NCBI GenBank assembly: GCA_958510875.1
Contig: OY294072.1
Location: 3,286,001 to 3,350,000 of the forward strand
Source of the DNA: Endomychus coccineus
Lineage: Eukaryota; Arthropoda; Insecta; Coleoptera; Endomychidae
Direction of reading: 5' to 3'
Length of the DNA stretch: 64,000 bases
In this document: piece after piece, positions 37,101 through 48,227 of the stretch
Position numbering within the stretch: position 1 is the stretch's first letter
Layout of the letters: each line of letters starts with the position of its first letter
Program-made: the position numbers and the translations under genes
Notes under the pieces: generated by a model
The model's database searches: none
What the model was told of the DNA's origin: nothing
The model's input: the letters and a program-made list of their open reading frames with translations, nothing else

Positions 37101-38061
37101 AATCTGAGATGATCATATCTTCAGTTCTCGAGATAAACGTGACAATGTACGAAGCAAACGAATCAATGATCTAGACATTTACATTGGGTATACTAAAATC
37201 GTTATTAGAACATGAAATATGGGTCGGAATGTTCAGGAATATGTTTTGAATTTGAATCCGGACTGTAAAAGATTTTAGAAATCTCTTGGCTAAAGGCGTA
37301 CACTCCTGGATCTGAAGATGTCATATCTTCAGTTTCCGAGATAAACGAGAAAATGTACGGAGCGAACGAATCGTCGATCTAGACTATCACATCAGGTATA
37401 CTGAAATCGTAGCGAATGAATCTTCGATCTAGACGTTTACATTGAGTATACTGAAATCGTTATGAGAACAGCTATCGACATGAACTATGGGTCGGGATGT
37501 TCAGAAATATGTTTTAAATTTGTATCCGGGACTAAAAATGATTTTAGAATCCTTTTGGCTGAACGCGTACACTCCTGGATCTGAAGATGTCATATCTTCA
37601 GCTTTCGTGATAAACGCAACAACAAACGAAGCGAACGAGTCGTCGATCTAGACATTTACATTGAGTACACTAAAATCGTTATTTTCTAATATGCTATCGT
37701 GACGAACTATGGGTCGGGATGTTCAGAAATATGCTTTGAATTTGAATACGAGACTAAAAATGATTCTGAAATTCCCTTGGCTGAACGCGTACACTCCTGG
37801 ATCTGAAGATGTCATATCTTGAGTTCTCGAAATAAACGCAACAATATACGAAGCGTACGAGTCGTCGATCTAGACGTTTACATTGGGTATACTAAAGTCG
37901 TTATTAGAACAGCTATCAACATGAATTATAGCTCGGGATGTTCAGAAATATGTTTTAAATTTGAATCCGCGACTTAAAATGATTTTTGAATCCTCTTGGC
38001 TAAACGCCTACACTCCTGGATCCGAAGATGTCATATCTTGAGTTTTCGAGATAAACTCGAC
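16132..38061. repeat. ~219 bp satellite DNA array (about 100 monomers)
   Basis: Continuous head-to-tail array. Each monomer carries GGCTRAACGCGTACACTCC, a dyad CTGAAGAT-N5-ATCTTCAG, GAGATAAACGCGACAATG, GAACGAATCGTCGATCTAG, CATTGGGTATACT, AACAGCTATCGACATGAAC and TGTTCAGAAATATGTTTTAA. Exact spacing is visible between near-identical units at 23,476 and 23,695 (219 bp) and 23,695 and 24,133 (438 bp). Divergence between monomers is moderate, with local near-identical blocks showing higher-order repeats. There are no genes: 219 is a multiple of three, so some frames stay open across units and give unreal ORFs up to 232 codons. Likely heterochromatic or pericentromeric, though that is inference. Confidence 0.96.
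30499..30737. repeat. 119 bp tandem duplication of a truncated satellite monomer
   Basis: GTTTCAAATTTGAATACGAA starts at 30,499 and again at 30,618, and the following ~119 bp are nearly identical. The unit lacks the GGCTAAACGCG-to-GATAAACGCG part of the normal monomer, so a shortened monomer was duplicated on its own. Confidence 0.85.
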
Positions 38062-39825
38062 GTTTTTGTGAAGTTAGCCACGGTTTATGACGTGTAGACT
38101 GGCGAAATTGTGATAGACTAGAAATTGCGTGCGATGTTGCCAAACTTTCAGATAATTACTAGCCACGCTTTCAACACAATTTCGCAGATATATTTGTCAT
38201 TATTGCATTTTCATAGATGATTCCTTTACTAAAATACTCAAAATAATGAACCCGATATATACAGAGTCTTGAAACAATGTATAGTGCCTTAGGAAAGATA
38301 TTAACAAGAAATCATGTTTTTCAACACATTTTGGCGAATGTCTCCCATGATGGTTCAGAATTTATTCCATTTCGGTATACGAGGGTTCGCGTTCTTCGAT
38401 AGTTTCTACACAGGAATACGAAGGTGCAGGAATCAGAAAGAACAGGAATTGAATTAAATTTCACAAATTTATTCCATTTCAGTCTATATCTTCTTCAGGG
38501 GTGCGTGTTCGTTAACAGTTTCTCAACAGTAATATTCAAGAACAAAAAAGGAATTGGAAAAAAAAATTATCGGATTTGTACCACCGTAGGGGGGACAGGA
38601 AAAATTAAAATCCACAAATTTATTTCATTTCAGTCTATATCTTCTTCAGGGGTGCGTGTTCGTTGATAGATTCTCAACAGTAATATTCAAGAAGACAGAA
38701 GGAACTGGAAAAAAAATATTATCGAATTTGTACCACCGTAGGGGGGACAGGAAAAATTAAAATCCACAAATTTATTTCATTTCAGCCTATATCTTCTTTA
38801 GGGGTGCGTGTTCGTTAATAGATTCTCAACAGTAATATTCAAGAACACAAAAGGAATTGGAAAAAGAATATTATCGAATTTGTAACACCGTAGGGGGGAC
38901 AGGAAAAATTAAAATCCACAAATTTACTTCATTTCATTCTATATCTTCTTTAGGGGTACGTGTTCGTTAATAGTTTCTCAACAGTAATATTCAAGAACAG
39001 AAAAGAAATTGGAAAAAAAATATTATCGAATTTGTACCACCGTAGGGGGGATAGGAAAAATTAAAATCCACAAATTTATTCCATTTCAGTCTATATCTTC
39101 TTTAGGGGTGCGTGTTCGTTAATAGATTCTCAATAGTAATATTCGATAACACAAAAGGAACTGGAAAAAAAATATTGTCAAATTTGTACCACCGTAGGGG
39201 GGACAGGAAAAATTAAAATCCACAAATTTATTTCATTTCAGTCTATATCTTATTTAGGGGTGCGTGATCGTTAATAGTTTCTTAACAGTAATATTCAAGA
39301 ACACGAAAGGAATTGGAAACAAAATATTATCGAATTTGTACCACCGTAGGGGGGACAGGAAGAATTAAAATCCACAAATTTATTTAATTTCAGTCTACAT
39401 CTTCTTTAGGGGTGCGTGTTTGTTAATATATTCCCAACAGTAATATTCAAGAACACAAAAGGAATTGGAAAAAAAATATTATCGAATTTGTACCACCGTA
39501 GGGGGGACAGGAAAAATTAAAATCCACAAATTTATTTCATTTCAGTCTATATCTTCTTTAGGGGTGCATGTTCGTTAATAGATTCTCAACAGTAATATTC
39601 AAGAACACAAAAGGAATTGGAAAAAGAATATTATCGAATTTGTACCACCGTAGGGGGGACAGGAAAAATTAAAATCCACAAATTTATTTCATTTCAGTCT
39701 ATATCTTCTTTAGAAGTGCGTGTTCCTTAATATATTCTCAACAGTAATATTCAAGAACACAAAAGGAACTGGAAAGAAAATATTATCGAATTTGTACCAG
39801 CGAAGGGGGGACAGCAAGAATCAAA
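38062..39825 (+). repeat. left TIR with 152 bp tandem repeats
   Basis: Terminal ~370 bp, then repeats whose GTAGGGGGGACAGG core sits at 38,589, 38,741, 38,893, 39,045, 39,197, 39,349, 39,501, 39,653 and 39,805, a strict 152 bp period with few substitutions. Each unit also carries AGGGGTGCGTGTTCGTTAAT and CAACAGTAATATTCAAGAA. Confidence 0.93.
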
Positions 39826-40544
39826 GTGCGCGAAATATGCTTACTGTTAGCTTGAATCTTCTTGTTTATTTCTAGGTTTCTGACGAATGCAGGTATTCTG
39901 GGAATGTTTACCAGCGTTGAATAGATAGGAAACCCTATAACAAAAAAACCCTATTTCGTATTGTATTTCGTTTGAAATTTTCAGTAGAATTTTTTGAATT
40001 GATTAACAATATGATAACTTGAAAGTTTCCACACCACCCAGGAGGTATTTCATGGGCTCGTTACTTTTTTTCATAGTGGGTGTTCGCCAAGAGCCCTATT
40101 GTCCCACGTAGACTCCTCCAACCTCTCATTGAAACCTCACCCTCACGTCAAAAATACCGCAAAGAAGTACCACATATAATTTCCGCAAAGTTCCGCAGGT
40201 AATTTCCGATAGGTTCCGCGTTTTCATACACCTTAGACAAACATGGAAATTTCAGGTATAATATTAACAGGCAGGTAACAGTAGTTTAAATATATAACAG
40301 TCTTATAAATATTGATAATAATAGTAATAACAAAAATAACAATACCTACTTCTGAATAAATAATAACAAAAATAAAAATAATTTTGAATAATACTAAGAA
40401 AAATAACAGTAATTCTGAATAATAATAGCAACATATGAATATATAATATAATAATAATCTAAATAATAATTGTAACGAGAAGTACATTTTCTTAAAAATT
40501 TAAAAACTCAATACGTGGACTTTCTTTCATTGCGAATATTTCCC
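39826..40544. other. transposon interior, no gene seen
   Basis: A short GC-mixed part with GAGCCCTATTGTCCCACG is followed by a very AT-rich tract of AATAATAAC-type repeats (40,260-40,470). It lies downstream of the transposon's minus-strand genes, so it probably holds their 3' untranslated sequence. Confidence 0.5.
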
Positions 40545-42284
40545 TCAGTTTTTATCGCATAAATCGCAAATATCGTATTTATATTCTAATGAATTTAATA
40601 TATTTTGATTGTTTTGATGAGGTAAAATACACTTGACGTGACTCTTTCTTAAACAACTGTTACATGTAAGAGCGCGATAGTTATTATTATTAGTGTCATT
40701 TCCGCAAAATAGGCATTTCTCTGACATATTATCTGATGATTTAACAATTGTACTTTTTAGGCTACGTCTGTAATTCATTATAATCACGCCATTATTTAAA
40801 GGTGCACCACTGGCAATTTTATCGAAATAATAGATTATATAAACTCCACAGTTGAATGTGTCATCCTGATTATCATGATACATTACGTCGACGGTTCAGT
40901 TACTAATTTCAATATAATTTTGGTGATTTTGATTAAAGTAATTTTCCGCAAATATTAAGAACTTGGATAAATATATCTTCATTTCTGATAAGGAACTTCC
41001 AAATGGATTCAAAAATGTGATTGTCTTATTTCTTAAATTAGCTGAAGCCAGACAAAAGTGATGTTGCTGAGAATTATCCTTCTTGTCGGAATAATTTTGA
41101 ATAATTGGGAACACTAAGATATCTGCTTGAATATTGAAAGACTCAATTGAAAGATGTGGTTCTCCGTCAGCATATAGAAAAATTCTTGTTGCAAGCATGC
41201 AGCTTACAAGCTGATACAGTTTTATTTCGCCTTTGAAAATATTTAAACATATTTCTACAATGAAATTGGTCAACCACTCATTACGCGATAAAATTTGGAA
41301 GTCATCTTGAGTTATTTCCGTGATTTCACAAGTGAAAGAAGAAAAATGTGCTATGTGATACCTCCTTCCAATATCTTTATAGTAATAGGGGTCCGAAACT
41401 AATCCGTTTTGTAAAATTTGTAGCTGATTTCCCGACTTCCATTTGAGATACGTTGGCTCAGTCACTGCACCAGCGAGAATTGGCAGCATGGCAAAATTGA
41501 AGAAACGTTCAATTTTAGGCAGCATTTCCCTCCAGCAAATTCTGTCCCTAAAGATTCGTTCGATTCTTATACCACAAAATGTGTAAATAACTAAATCGCA
41601 CCAATCCCTAGCAGTAATTTCAAGAAGACATTGAATTTGATAATAATAAATATGTGTCTTTGAGAGATTTCCCGTTTTATCGCAAAATTTAATCAAACCT
41701 TGTTTGGACGCGCTATTCGGATTCAAATTTCGACAGCTATATGGACATTTGACTTCTACCAAACCGTCATCAGCAACCAGACCATCGGGTGATCCACCAA
41801 TAAATTGGTAGGTTTGATGAACATGCAAACCAGACGATATACACTGGCAATCGGTTTTCTGTTCATATAGCGCAATTGCTTGTCCCTCGAATTCGAATTC
41901 AATTCCATGTTTTATGGGTTCAGACTGAATATTAACCGGTTTAATTATTCTATTAGAGATATTTATTAACATTTTCTTCGACTTGCTTTTATAGATCGCT
42001 CCGAAATGAGATGCTGTTACCCGAATGCGTCTCTCCTCAAACAACCTCGATATGTCTCTCTGACTTTTCGTCATAATCTCAATTTCTGCCAATTCAGTTT
42101 TCCCTTTCTTGTAATTTTTATCAAAATATGTCCTACATAGAGTACTGAGTCTTGTGCTAGATTCATGAGAGCTGGCAATTCTATATGAAATTTGAATACC
42201 CTCATCCTTCTTATCCTCACAAAATCTACAGAAAAATGAACCGCTGTGAGAATTTTCCAATTCTTCGACACAAACTTGGTGCAC
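40545..42284 (-). pseudogene. YqaJ-type nuclease plus Ulp1-type protease plus C-terminal PHD finger, one in-frame stop
   Basis: One frame from 42,284 to 40,545 with a single TGA at 40,898-40,896. In order: the second half of a PHD finger (WVHQVCVEEL...FFCRFCED is split from its start by lesions near 42,290-42,340); a YqaJ/lambda-exonuclease-like PD-(D/E)xK domain (RIRVTASHFGAIY, HGIEFEFEGQAIALYE, GGSPDGLV, LVEVKCP, YYYQIQCLLE); a Ulp1-like cysteine protease (His in QQHHFCLASANL, Asn/Asp region TITFLNPFG, then after the stop Gln/Cys in DDTFNCGVYII); and a C4HC3 PHD finger (CLFCG, CNSC, HVKC, CDLC). Ulp1 and PHD modules are known from Mutator-like elements. It is the downstream part of the transposase gene at 42,329-44,240. 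Confidence 0.8.
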
Positions 42285-42328
42285 CCAACCATAACATCTA
42301 CCGCACTATATCCAAGAAGCAGTGAAAT

Positions 42329-44240
42329 CTAAATTCCTTTTTTGCAGTAAGTGCATAAATCAGCATCGGCACTTCTCTTGGACAAAGATTGAGATTTCAA
42401 CGCGAGTTTCAGTGATGTCCCCAGAAAATTATTGTGAGGTTCTTTAACCTTTTTGTCCCAAATTTCTTGAGAATCAAGACCTCTGTCGATTTCACCCTGA
42501 GGTCGAATTTTACAACATCTTTTCCTGGGAATGTCGGCATTGAATTCTTTCAAAAGGAAGAGGACATGCCGTCTCAGTTTCCTAATGATGCGGGAAGTTC
42601 TTTGGCGCATTATTTTTTTCGCTAAAATATTCCCAACAATTCCGAACCATCTTTCAACAGGAGCATTACTGGACCGTTCTTTATTCTCTGACAAAATACC
42701 ACTCCATAAGGAAACAAAAGGAACATATTCTTTGATAAATTTTTGAAAAAAAAGGACATTTTGATATTCGTTCATATTTTCTGAATCTGAAATCAAATGG
42801 CAATTCAAATTTGAACAAAATTGTTTGAAAAACTGACAAAATGAAGTAGACTGGAATGTCTCCATTGAATTCGTCTGAAACTCAATGTCGTGATCTACTT
42901 TTAGATACTCAAGATTTTCATTACAACATAATTTCAATAATTTCTTGAATTCACTTAAAAAACTTACATTTTTCGTACCTGAATTTGTAATAATATAAAA
43001 AACTCTTAAACCATTCGCAAAACTGCCCCCAATCATTGATATTATATGCCGCGCTTAAAATTTCTTTCAAATGTATTTTAACTTGAAGATTTTCATAAAA
43101 ATTATCTACATCAGCCGCCATTAATTTGAACATATGAAAGCAACAGATGCAACTGAATTTTATTGACAGGAAATTGTTTATTATTATGTACGCAATCGAA
43201 AGTCATATTGATGTACTCCTTGAACTCCATGCTATTGAAAGATATAGATATGGCATTCAAAAAAGCAAAACTAAAATCTGTAACAATTTTACGGCAAATT
43301 GGCCATTTCCTAAAATTACTAATACAAAACGTTCTGAATTTAAGCAGCCAAGATCCGATACTTCCAGCATCATGTTCGTTCGAAATCATTCCCAATACTG
43401 CACTTACTCTATTTGATTGGGAAATTCGTACAACACCGGCGTAATAATAGACTTTGGTACCAATATTATAAGGCCTTCTCATAATACTCCCTGTGGCATC
43501 TAAATGAAGCACCCCCTCCTTTAACGAATTTAATAAAATGACTTGCTCCGTACTATACATATAGACATGTAAAGGAATTCCTGCGAATTGAATATAATTA
43601 GAGTGATCCTTCTGCATCAATATTATATCAAGAATATCATCCATGTGCCTATCATTTTTCGCGAATGCCTCTGAACGCATTTTCCTATAAACCGCATCCG
43701 ATTTAACAGCGTCTAAGTTCAAATTGTTCATTGATTCGTTATTCAAATTTAAAACATCGCTTTGTCGTTGCTCTAAGGGTTGTATGTTTACCATTTCCCT
43801 TTTTCTGATTTTCCGTTCAACACCTCTTACTTGTGTCGTAATTTTACTCAAACGTCTGAAATTTTTTGAAGAACTATAAACGTCTACTTTATGTTCTGAA
43901 GATTGTTCCGCAGAAATACATTTGATAATCAAAATAAACTTTTTACATTTTGGATGCACACAGTACGCGTATATTTTCATGGAGTCTTTTTTTTTTGAAT
44001 ATCGGTTATGTTTAAAATAAAGATTGCATGCGTTATTCACAGATTTGGTTTTTCTATTTAGCAAAAGAGGTATTTTTCCTTGATTAAAGTTTTATTACGA
44101 CATATGGTAGAGAATTCCTCGCCTGTTAAAACAAATTCTCCCTCTTTGAAAATGCAGTTATTATAAGTTAAATGTCCTAAGTTATCCTCCAGTATATTTT
44201 TAGTTTCCGGCGGAAGTCGAACGCGTACTTCACTTTTCAT
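42329..44240 (-). pseudogene. MULE/Rehavkus-type transposase, multiple frameshifts
   Basis: Coding continues through frames 44,240-44,058, 44,064-43,111, 43,133-42,951 and 43,036-42,329, so there are at least three frameshifts. Recognisable DDE parts are: first Asp in GVLHLDATGSIMRRPY; second Asp in KIVTDFSFAFLNAI, with the downstream FNSMEFKEYI and DCVHN; and Glu in SSNAPVERWFGIV. A C-x2-C (CTYC) just before 42,329 starts the PHD finger continued in the next frame. The N-terminus has a C..C-type pair (YAYCVHPKC). The ATG at 44,240 is one base after the stop of the upstream ORF (TAAAATG). Decay makes mobility from this copy impossible. Confidence 0.78.
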
Positions 44241-44241
44241 T

Positions 44242-45063
44242 TTAAAAAATTTTTTTCAATTCTGGCGATACTACATCGAAATCTGAACTGACTTCTTTTC
44301 TCTTCAATGAAGTTGATGATGAGACAGTGAGAGATGATTCTCTAGCTTTTGGAGTCGAGTGTACTAATTTATAAGCATTTTTATCTTGATTTTTATTATA
44401 AATTTTTGAGGAACTACAAGAAATAGGAGATTTGATATCATAGTCAAGATCTGATTTAGCTTTACTTTCATCATTTATCTGCGCAGGTTCGGGAGAACCT
44501 TGAAGTGATGCTTATTGAATTGATTCTAAATTATTTAGTTCCTGAACCGAAACTTCGAGAGAAGAGGATATACTCTTATAATCAAATGTACTCTTTATGG
44601 AATGAACATGTCTTTTTATGAAATAAAATAATTTCCTGCGATTTTTTTCGCTATTTTTTATATCCATAGCGTGACATAAACGAGAATAGATAGATGAAAC
44701 TGTAAAGTAGGATTCAATTAACACGTCGTTTTTCAGAATATTTTTCGTAATCATGGCATTATTAATACGAGACAAATATGATGTTTTGTCCCTCTCATTA
44801 TTTTCATCATTCACGAATTCAACAACATTATTTCGGTTACAACTCAATAGTTCCCGTATGTTACCTGTGTTTCTTCGGAGAACCATATAAATTGCACGTC
44901 GCGTCCTACGGTCATTCTTAGAAAATATAAACATTGCCGATTTTTGGATTATATTATCGTTCAATTTTAGTTTACTAAGATCTTCAGAAGAAGTGTCTGA
45001 AAAATGTCCATTCAAGTATTCCGCTAATTTTCCAACAGGAAATTTGATTGGTTTACCGACCAT
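44242..45063 (-). pseudogene. unassigned ORF upstream of the transposase, one in-frame stop
   Basis: The frame from ATG 45,063 runs to a TAA at 44,514-44,512 and then stays open to 44,242 (274 codons in all), so the internal TAA is probably a lesion. It starts MVGKPIKFPVGKLAEYL, is Lys/Asn/Ser rich, contains RRTRRAIYMVLRRNTGNIRE and ends in a Ser/Lys-rich tail (STSLKRKEV). No domain recognised. It could be the N-terminal exon or an accessory DNA-binding protein of the transposon. It abuts the transposase start with a TAAAATG arrangement. Confidence 0.5.
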
Positions 45064-45504
45064 TTTTATTCCCTATGATTCTATTACCTTGCTGAGAGAA
45101 ATTTGATAAATATGAATATATAGTGTTGCCTGGATGATTATGATAGAATCGAGTAATGGAATGTGTCACTTTCTTATTTAACGTTTCTAATAGAAAATTC
45201 AAATATTCATAAAGATACCCACTCACCAAAGAACAGTCGAAATAGTGTCATTGCAAAATTTACGCTTGGATGTTTAGAGCTCAAACACAGATATTTCATA
45301 GAGAAACTTGTGTTGACCTTCAGATATTATGCGATTGTGCCTTTGTGCGGCCTTTTATTTGTTTTAGTTCGTTCTACCATTATATTCTGACTTTTGTCTC
45401 GTTAATTGGTGTGTTAAGTGTTATTTTATGGATATTTGATTATATTTATTGTGTAATTTTGATCTACTGTTGGTGTTGGAATCTATGTTCAATTGCTCAT
45501 AGAA

Positions 45505-45700
45505 ATGCCACCGCCACCGAGTGAATTGTGGTGTTTATTCCGTAAGAAAAGCGGCAATGTCGCTATCCGCAAGCATCGCTACCCGCAAGCAACATCCTGA
45601 TAACAGAACTAACCTTTCTAAACATATTTCAAATTACCACTTGGAAGGCAGAATTACAGAAATGCAAATGTTAGAATTTTACTCCCTGCGAAAGAGAGTA
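45505..45700 (+). pseudogene. BED-finger-like first exon fragment (hAT-type), frameshifted
   Basis: ATG 45,505 opens MPPPPSELWCLFRKKSGN and, after a one-base shift near 45,595, another frame reads NRTNLSKHISNYHLEG. Together these resemble a BED zinc finger (Cys pair then H-x4-H), as found at the N-terminus of hAT transposases, but the second Cys pair is degraded. It lies just left of the mariner-like insertion. Weak call. The rest of 45,064-45,762 shows nothing else. Confidence 0.4.
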
Positions 45701-45762
45701 GTAATCCTGCTTCTACTTCTATGCATTGAGATCATATAGAACTGAGGCGTAAAGCCCGTATA

Positions 45763-47656
45763 TACAGTGTGTAAACGCCAAATGGAATAAATTCATTATC
45801 TCGGTTACTGTACATATTTATAAAAAATCCCGTCAAATTCAAATTACAAATTGACATTCTTCAACGTGAAAATGCGACCCCTACCTTCAACCCCCTCCGA
45901 ATGACAGGTACAACCCCCAATTTCTTGAATGGGAAGTATAGAATTGTGATATATCGTTTGAAAGGTCTCTTCATTCTCTATTAAAAGATGTTGTCTAAAA
46001 CACTAAAGAGAACTATGAATTTTAATGAAGTGGATGTTCAAAATGTTCACCGCGAACGTCTTGGCAACATCCTAATCTTGGATAAAATTGTCTTCTAATA
46101 TTATTGAACATATCAGGCGTGATCGACCTCATCGCAAGCGTTATTCGTTCTTTCAAGTCATTTAAATCAAAAAGTTCATTTTTGTACACAATGCTCTTCA
46201 CATATCCTCATAAAAAGAAATCTAATAATGTAAGATCAGGTGATCGCGCTGGCCATTCAATCGATCCTCGCCTCCCTATTACCCGATTGGGAAATATTGT
46301 ATCGAGGTACTGCCGGACATTAAATTGGTAATGTGGTGGTGCTCCATCCTGCTGAAACCATATCGTATTCTCTGGAACTTGAGGGTTTCCTGGATCAGGA
46401 TATAAATTTGTCAAAGTTGGAATGACATCATTTTGAAGTAGTGCCAAATAATGATCGCCATTCAAATTGCCCTCAATGAAAAAGGGACCAATGATACGGT
46501 TTCCAACAATCCCTGCCCAAACATTAATCTTTTGAGGGTATTGCGTGTGTTCTTCTCTTATCCAGTGAGGATTTTCCGTTGACCAGTAGCGGCAATTTTG
46601 ACGATTAGCATGACCGGTAAATGAAAAAGTACACTCATCAGAAAACATAACGTTTTCTAATTGGATAATATTGTTATCCAACAAGTTCATCATTCCCTCA
46701 CAAAAATAAGTTCTCCCATCAAAATCGTCTTCCATGAGCTCCTGAGTAGGTATCATTTTGTATGGATGCATTTTATTTTCTTTTAATATGTTTACTATCG
46801 ATGTATGGCTAACATTGAATGTAAGTTACACGATGTATGTGGGTTTTCTTCAAACTCAAGCATCACATCTAATTTGATGTCATCACTCAGTGCATTGGCA
46901 GGTTGTTTTTTTATCTGCCTTACATGACCAAACTCGCGAAACTGCTTCTCTATTTTACTAACTGTTCCTTGGGATATAGGCGATGAATCAGGAAATTTCT
47001 CATGAAATAGGCGAGTTACTTCCTGTTGTGTTCGGGTTTTATCTCCGTAACCAATCATTTGTACAACTGTTATTTCATGCATTTCCGTTAATCTAACCAT
47101 TTTTCACAATTGAAGTTAACGAATTTCAAACTTAAATTATAATACTGACAATTTAAATGACAACTTATATAAAACAATTTGCTAAGGCGTTTTAATCAAA
47201 CTAACGTTGCCACGGAAACTTTTTAAAGTATTTTTAATGAATACCATCTAAAACACACATTGCTATGGTTTTTGCTTACTTTCTTATTATCAAGACCTAA
47301 AAGGGACATAAGTATTGAGTATATTGTAATAAGTTTTTAGTATATTTTAGCGAATTTCGGTAACCACATAATTTTATTTTATTCTATCTTAATTGTTGCA
47401 AAAAACTTGAAAGCGATAACATTTTTTAATAGAGAATGAAGAGACCTTTCAAACGATATATCACAAGCCTATACTTCCCATTTAAAAAACTGGGGGTTGT
47501 ATCTGTCATTCGAAGGGGGTTGAGGGTAGGGGTCTCATTTTCACGTTGAAGAATGTCTATTTGTAATTTGAATTTGGAGTGTTTCGAAATTTTTTATAAA
47601 TATGTACAGTAACCGAAATAATGAATTTATTCCATTTGGTGTTTACACACGGTGTA
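45763..47656. mobile_element. mariner-superfamily element with ~225 bp TIRs
   Basis: Inverted ends beginning TACAGTGTGTAAAC (45,763) and TACACCGTGTGTAAAC (reverse strand from 47,656), about 225 bp each. They share AACCGAAATAATGAATTTATTCC-type sequence, the GACCCCTACC/GGTAGGGGTC core and a GAGAATGAAGAGACCTTTC inner part. Both ends are flanked by TA, the expected target duplication. It encodes a decayed DD41D transposase on - and is nested in the Rehavkus-like element, so it arrived later. Confidence 0.85.
46022..47100 (-). pseudogene. DD41D mariner-like transposase, one frameshift and one stop
   Basis: The N-terminal helix-turn-helix part reads MVRLTEMHEITVVQMIGYG from 47,100. A frameshift near 46,830 leads into the frame that holds MHPYKMIPTQELMEDD. 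Catalytic Asp residues: FSDECTFSF, WFQQDGAPPHY, and WPARSPDLTLLDFF. Between the second and third Asp I count 41 residues, hence DD41D. A TGA at 46,208-46,206 replaces what is usually Trp in the DFFLWG motif, and the same frame then continues to a natural stop at 46,022. Family: Tc1/mariner superfamily common in insects. Confidence 0.85.
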
Positions 47657-47659
47657 TAA

Positions 47660-48088
47660 TAAAGATTCTTGACCCAGTATGAATTACATATAAAAATTCT
47701 TGGGAAATAGGTCACATTAACACTCTGTTTTAATTTTTTTGTCTTAAATTCTTAAAACAGAGTGTTAATGTGACCTATTTCCCAAGATAGACCTCGTTGG
47801 ATAAACCATCATGTAGTGGAGTGACTCTTATGGCAGAAACTGTTGTTGAAGGTGCACCTGAGTTAAGATTACTATATATAAAAATTATCGGGAAATAGGT
47901 CACATTAACACTCTGTTTTAGATATTTTTGTCTTTACGTACGTTTCGGTCTCACGACCATCATCAGAAGACTTATTACTTCAATAACCCGATTACTTAGA
48001 ACTAATATTTAAAACAGAGTGTTAATGTGACTTATATCCCGAGAATTTTTATATATAATTCAAACTGGGTCAAGAATCTTCATTATAG
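47660..48088. mobile_element. foldback/MITE-like palindromic element
   Basis: Outer inverted repeats AGATTCTTGACCCAGT (about 47,664) and its complement ending near 48,084. Within them are two nested hairpins, each made of GGTCACATTAACACTCTGTT and its inverse (about 47,709-47,780 and 47,898-48,035). It includes CGTTTCGGTCTCACGACCATC, a phrase common in insect non-autonomous elements. No coding. It sits immediately right of the mariner-like element. Confidence 0.7.
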
Positions 48089-48227
48089 ATAAGATTACTG
48101 ATAATCGAGGCGCTCAGTTTAGGGCTTCCTCTTAATCTGTAGGAGAATTTCAACATGCACGTATTGTCTGATGCTTCCCATACTTTATATGCGGCAACCG
48201 GCCATTTGACATACTCAAAGGTAACGG

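Noticed and set aside
38424..38666. 80-codon ORF across the left TIR
   Set aside because: Lies in non-coding 152 bp tandem repeats.
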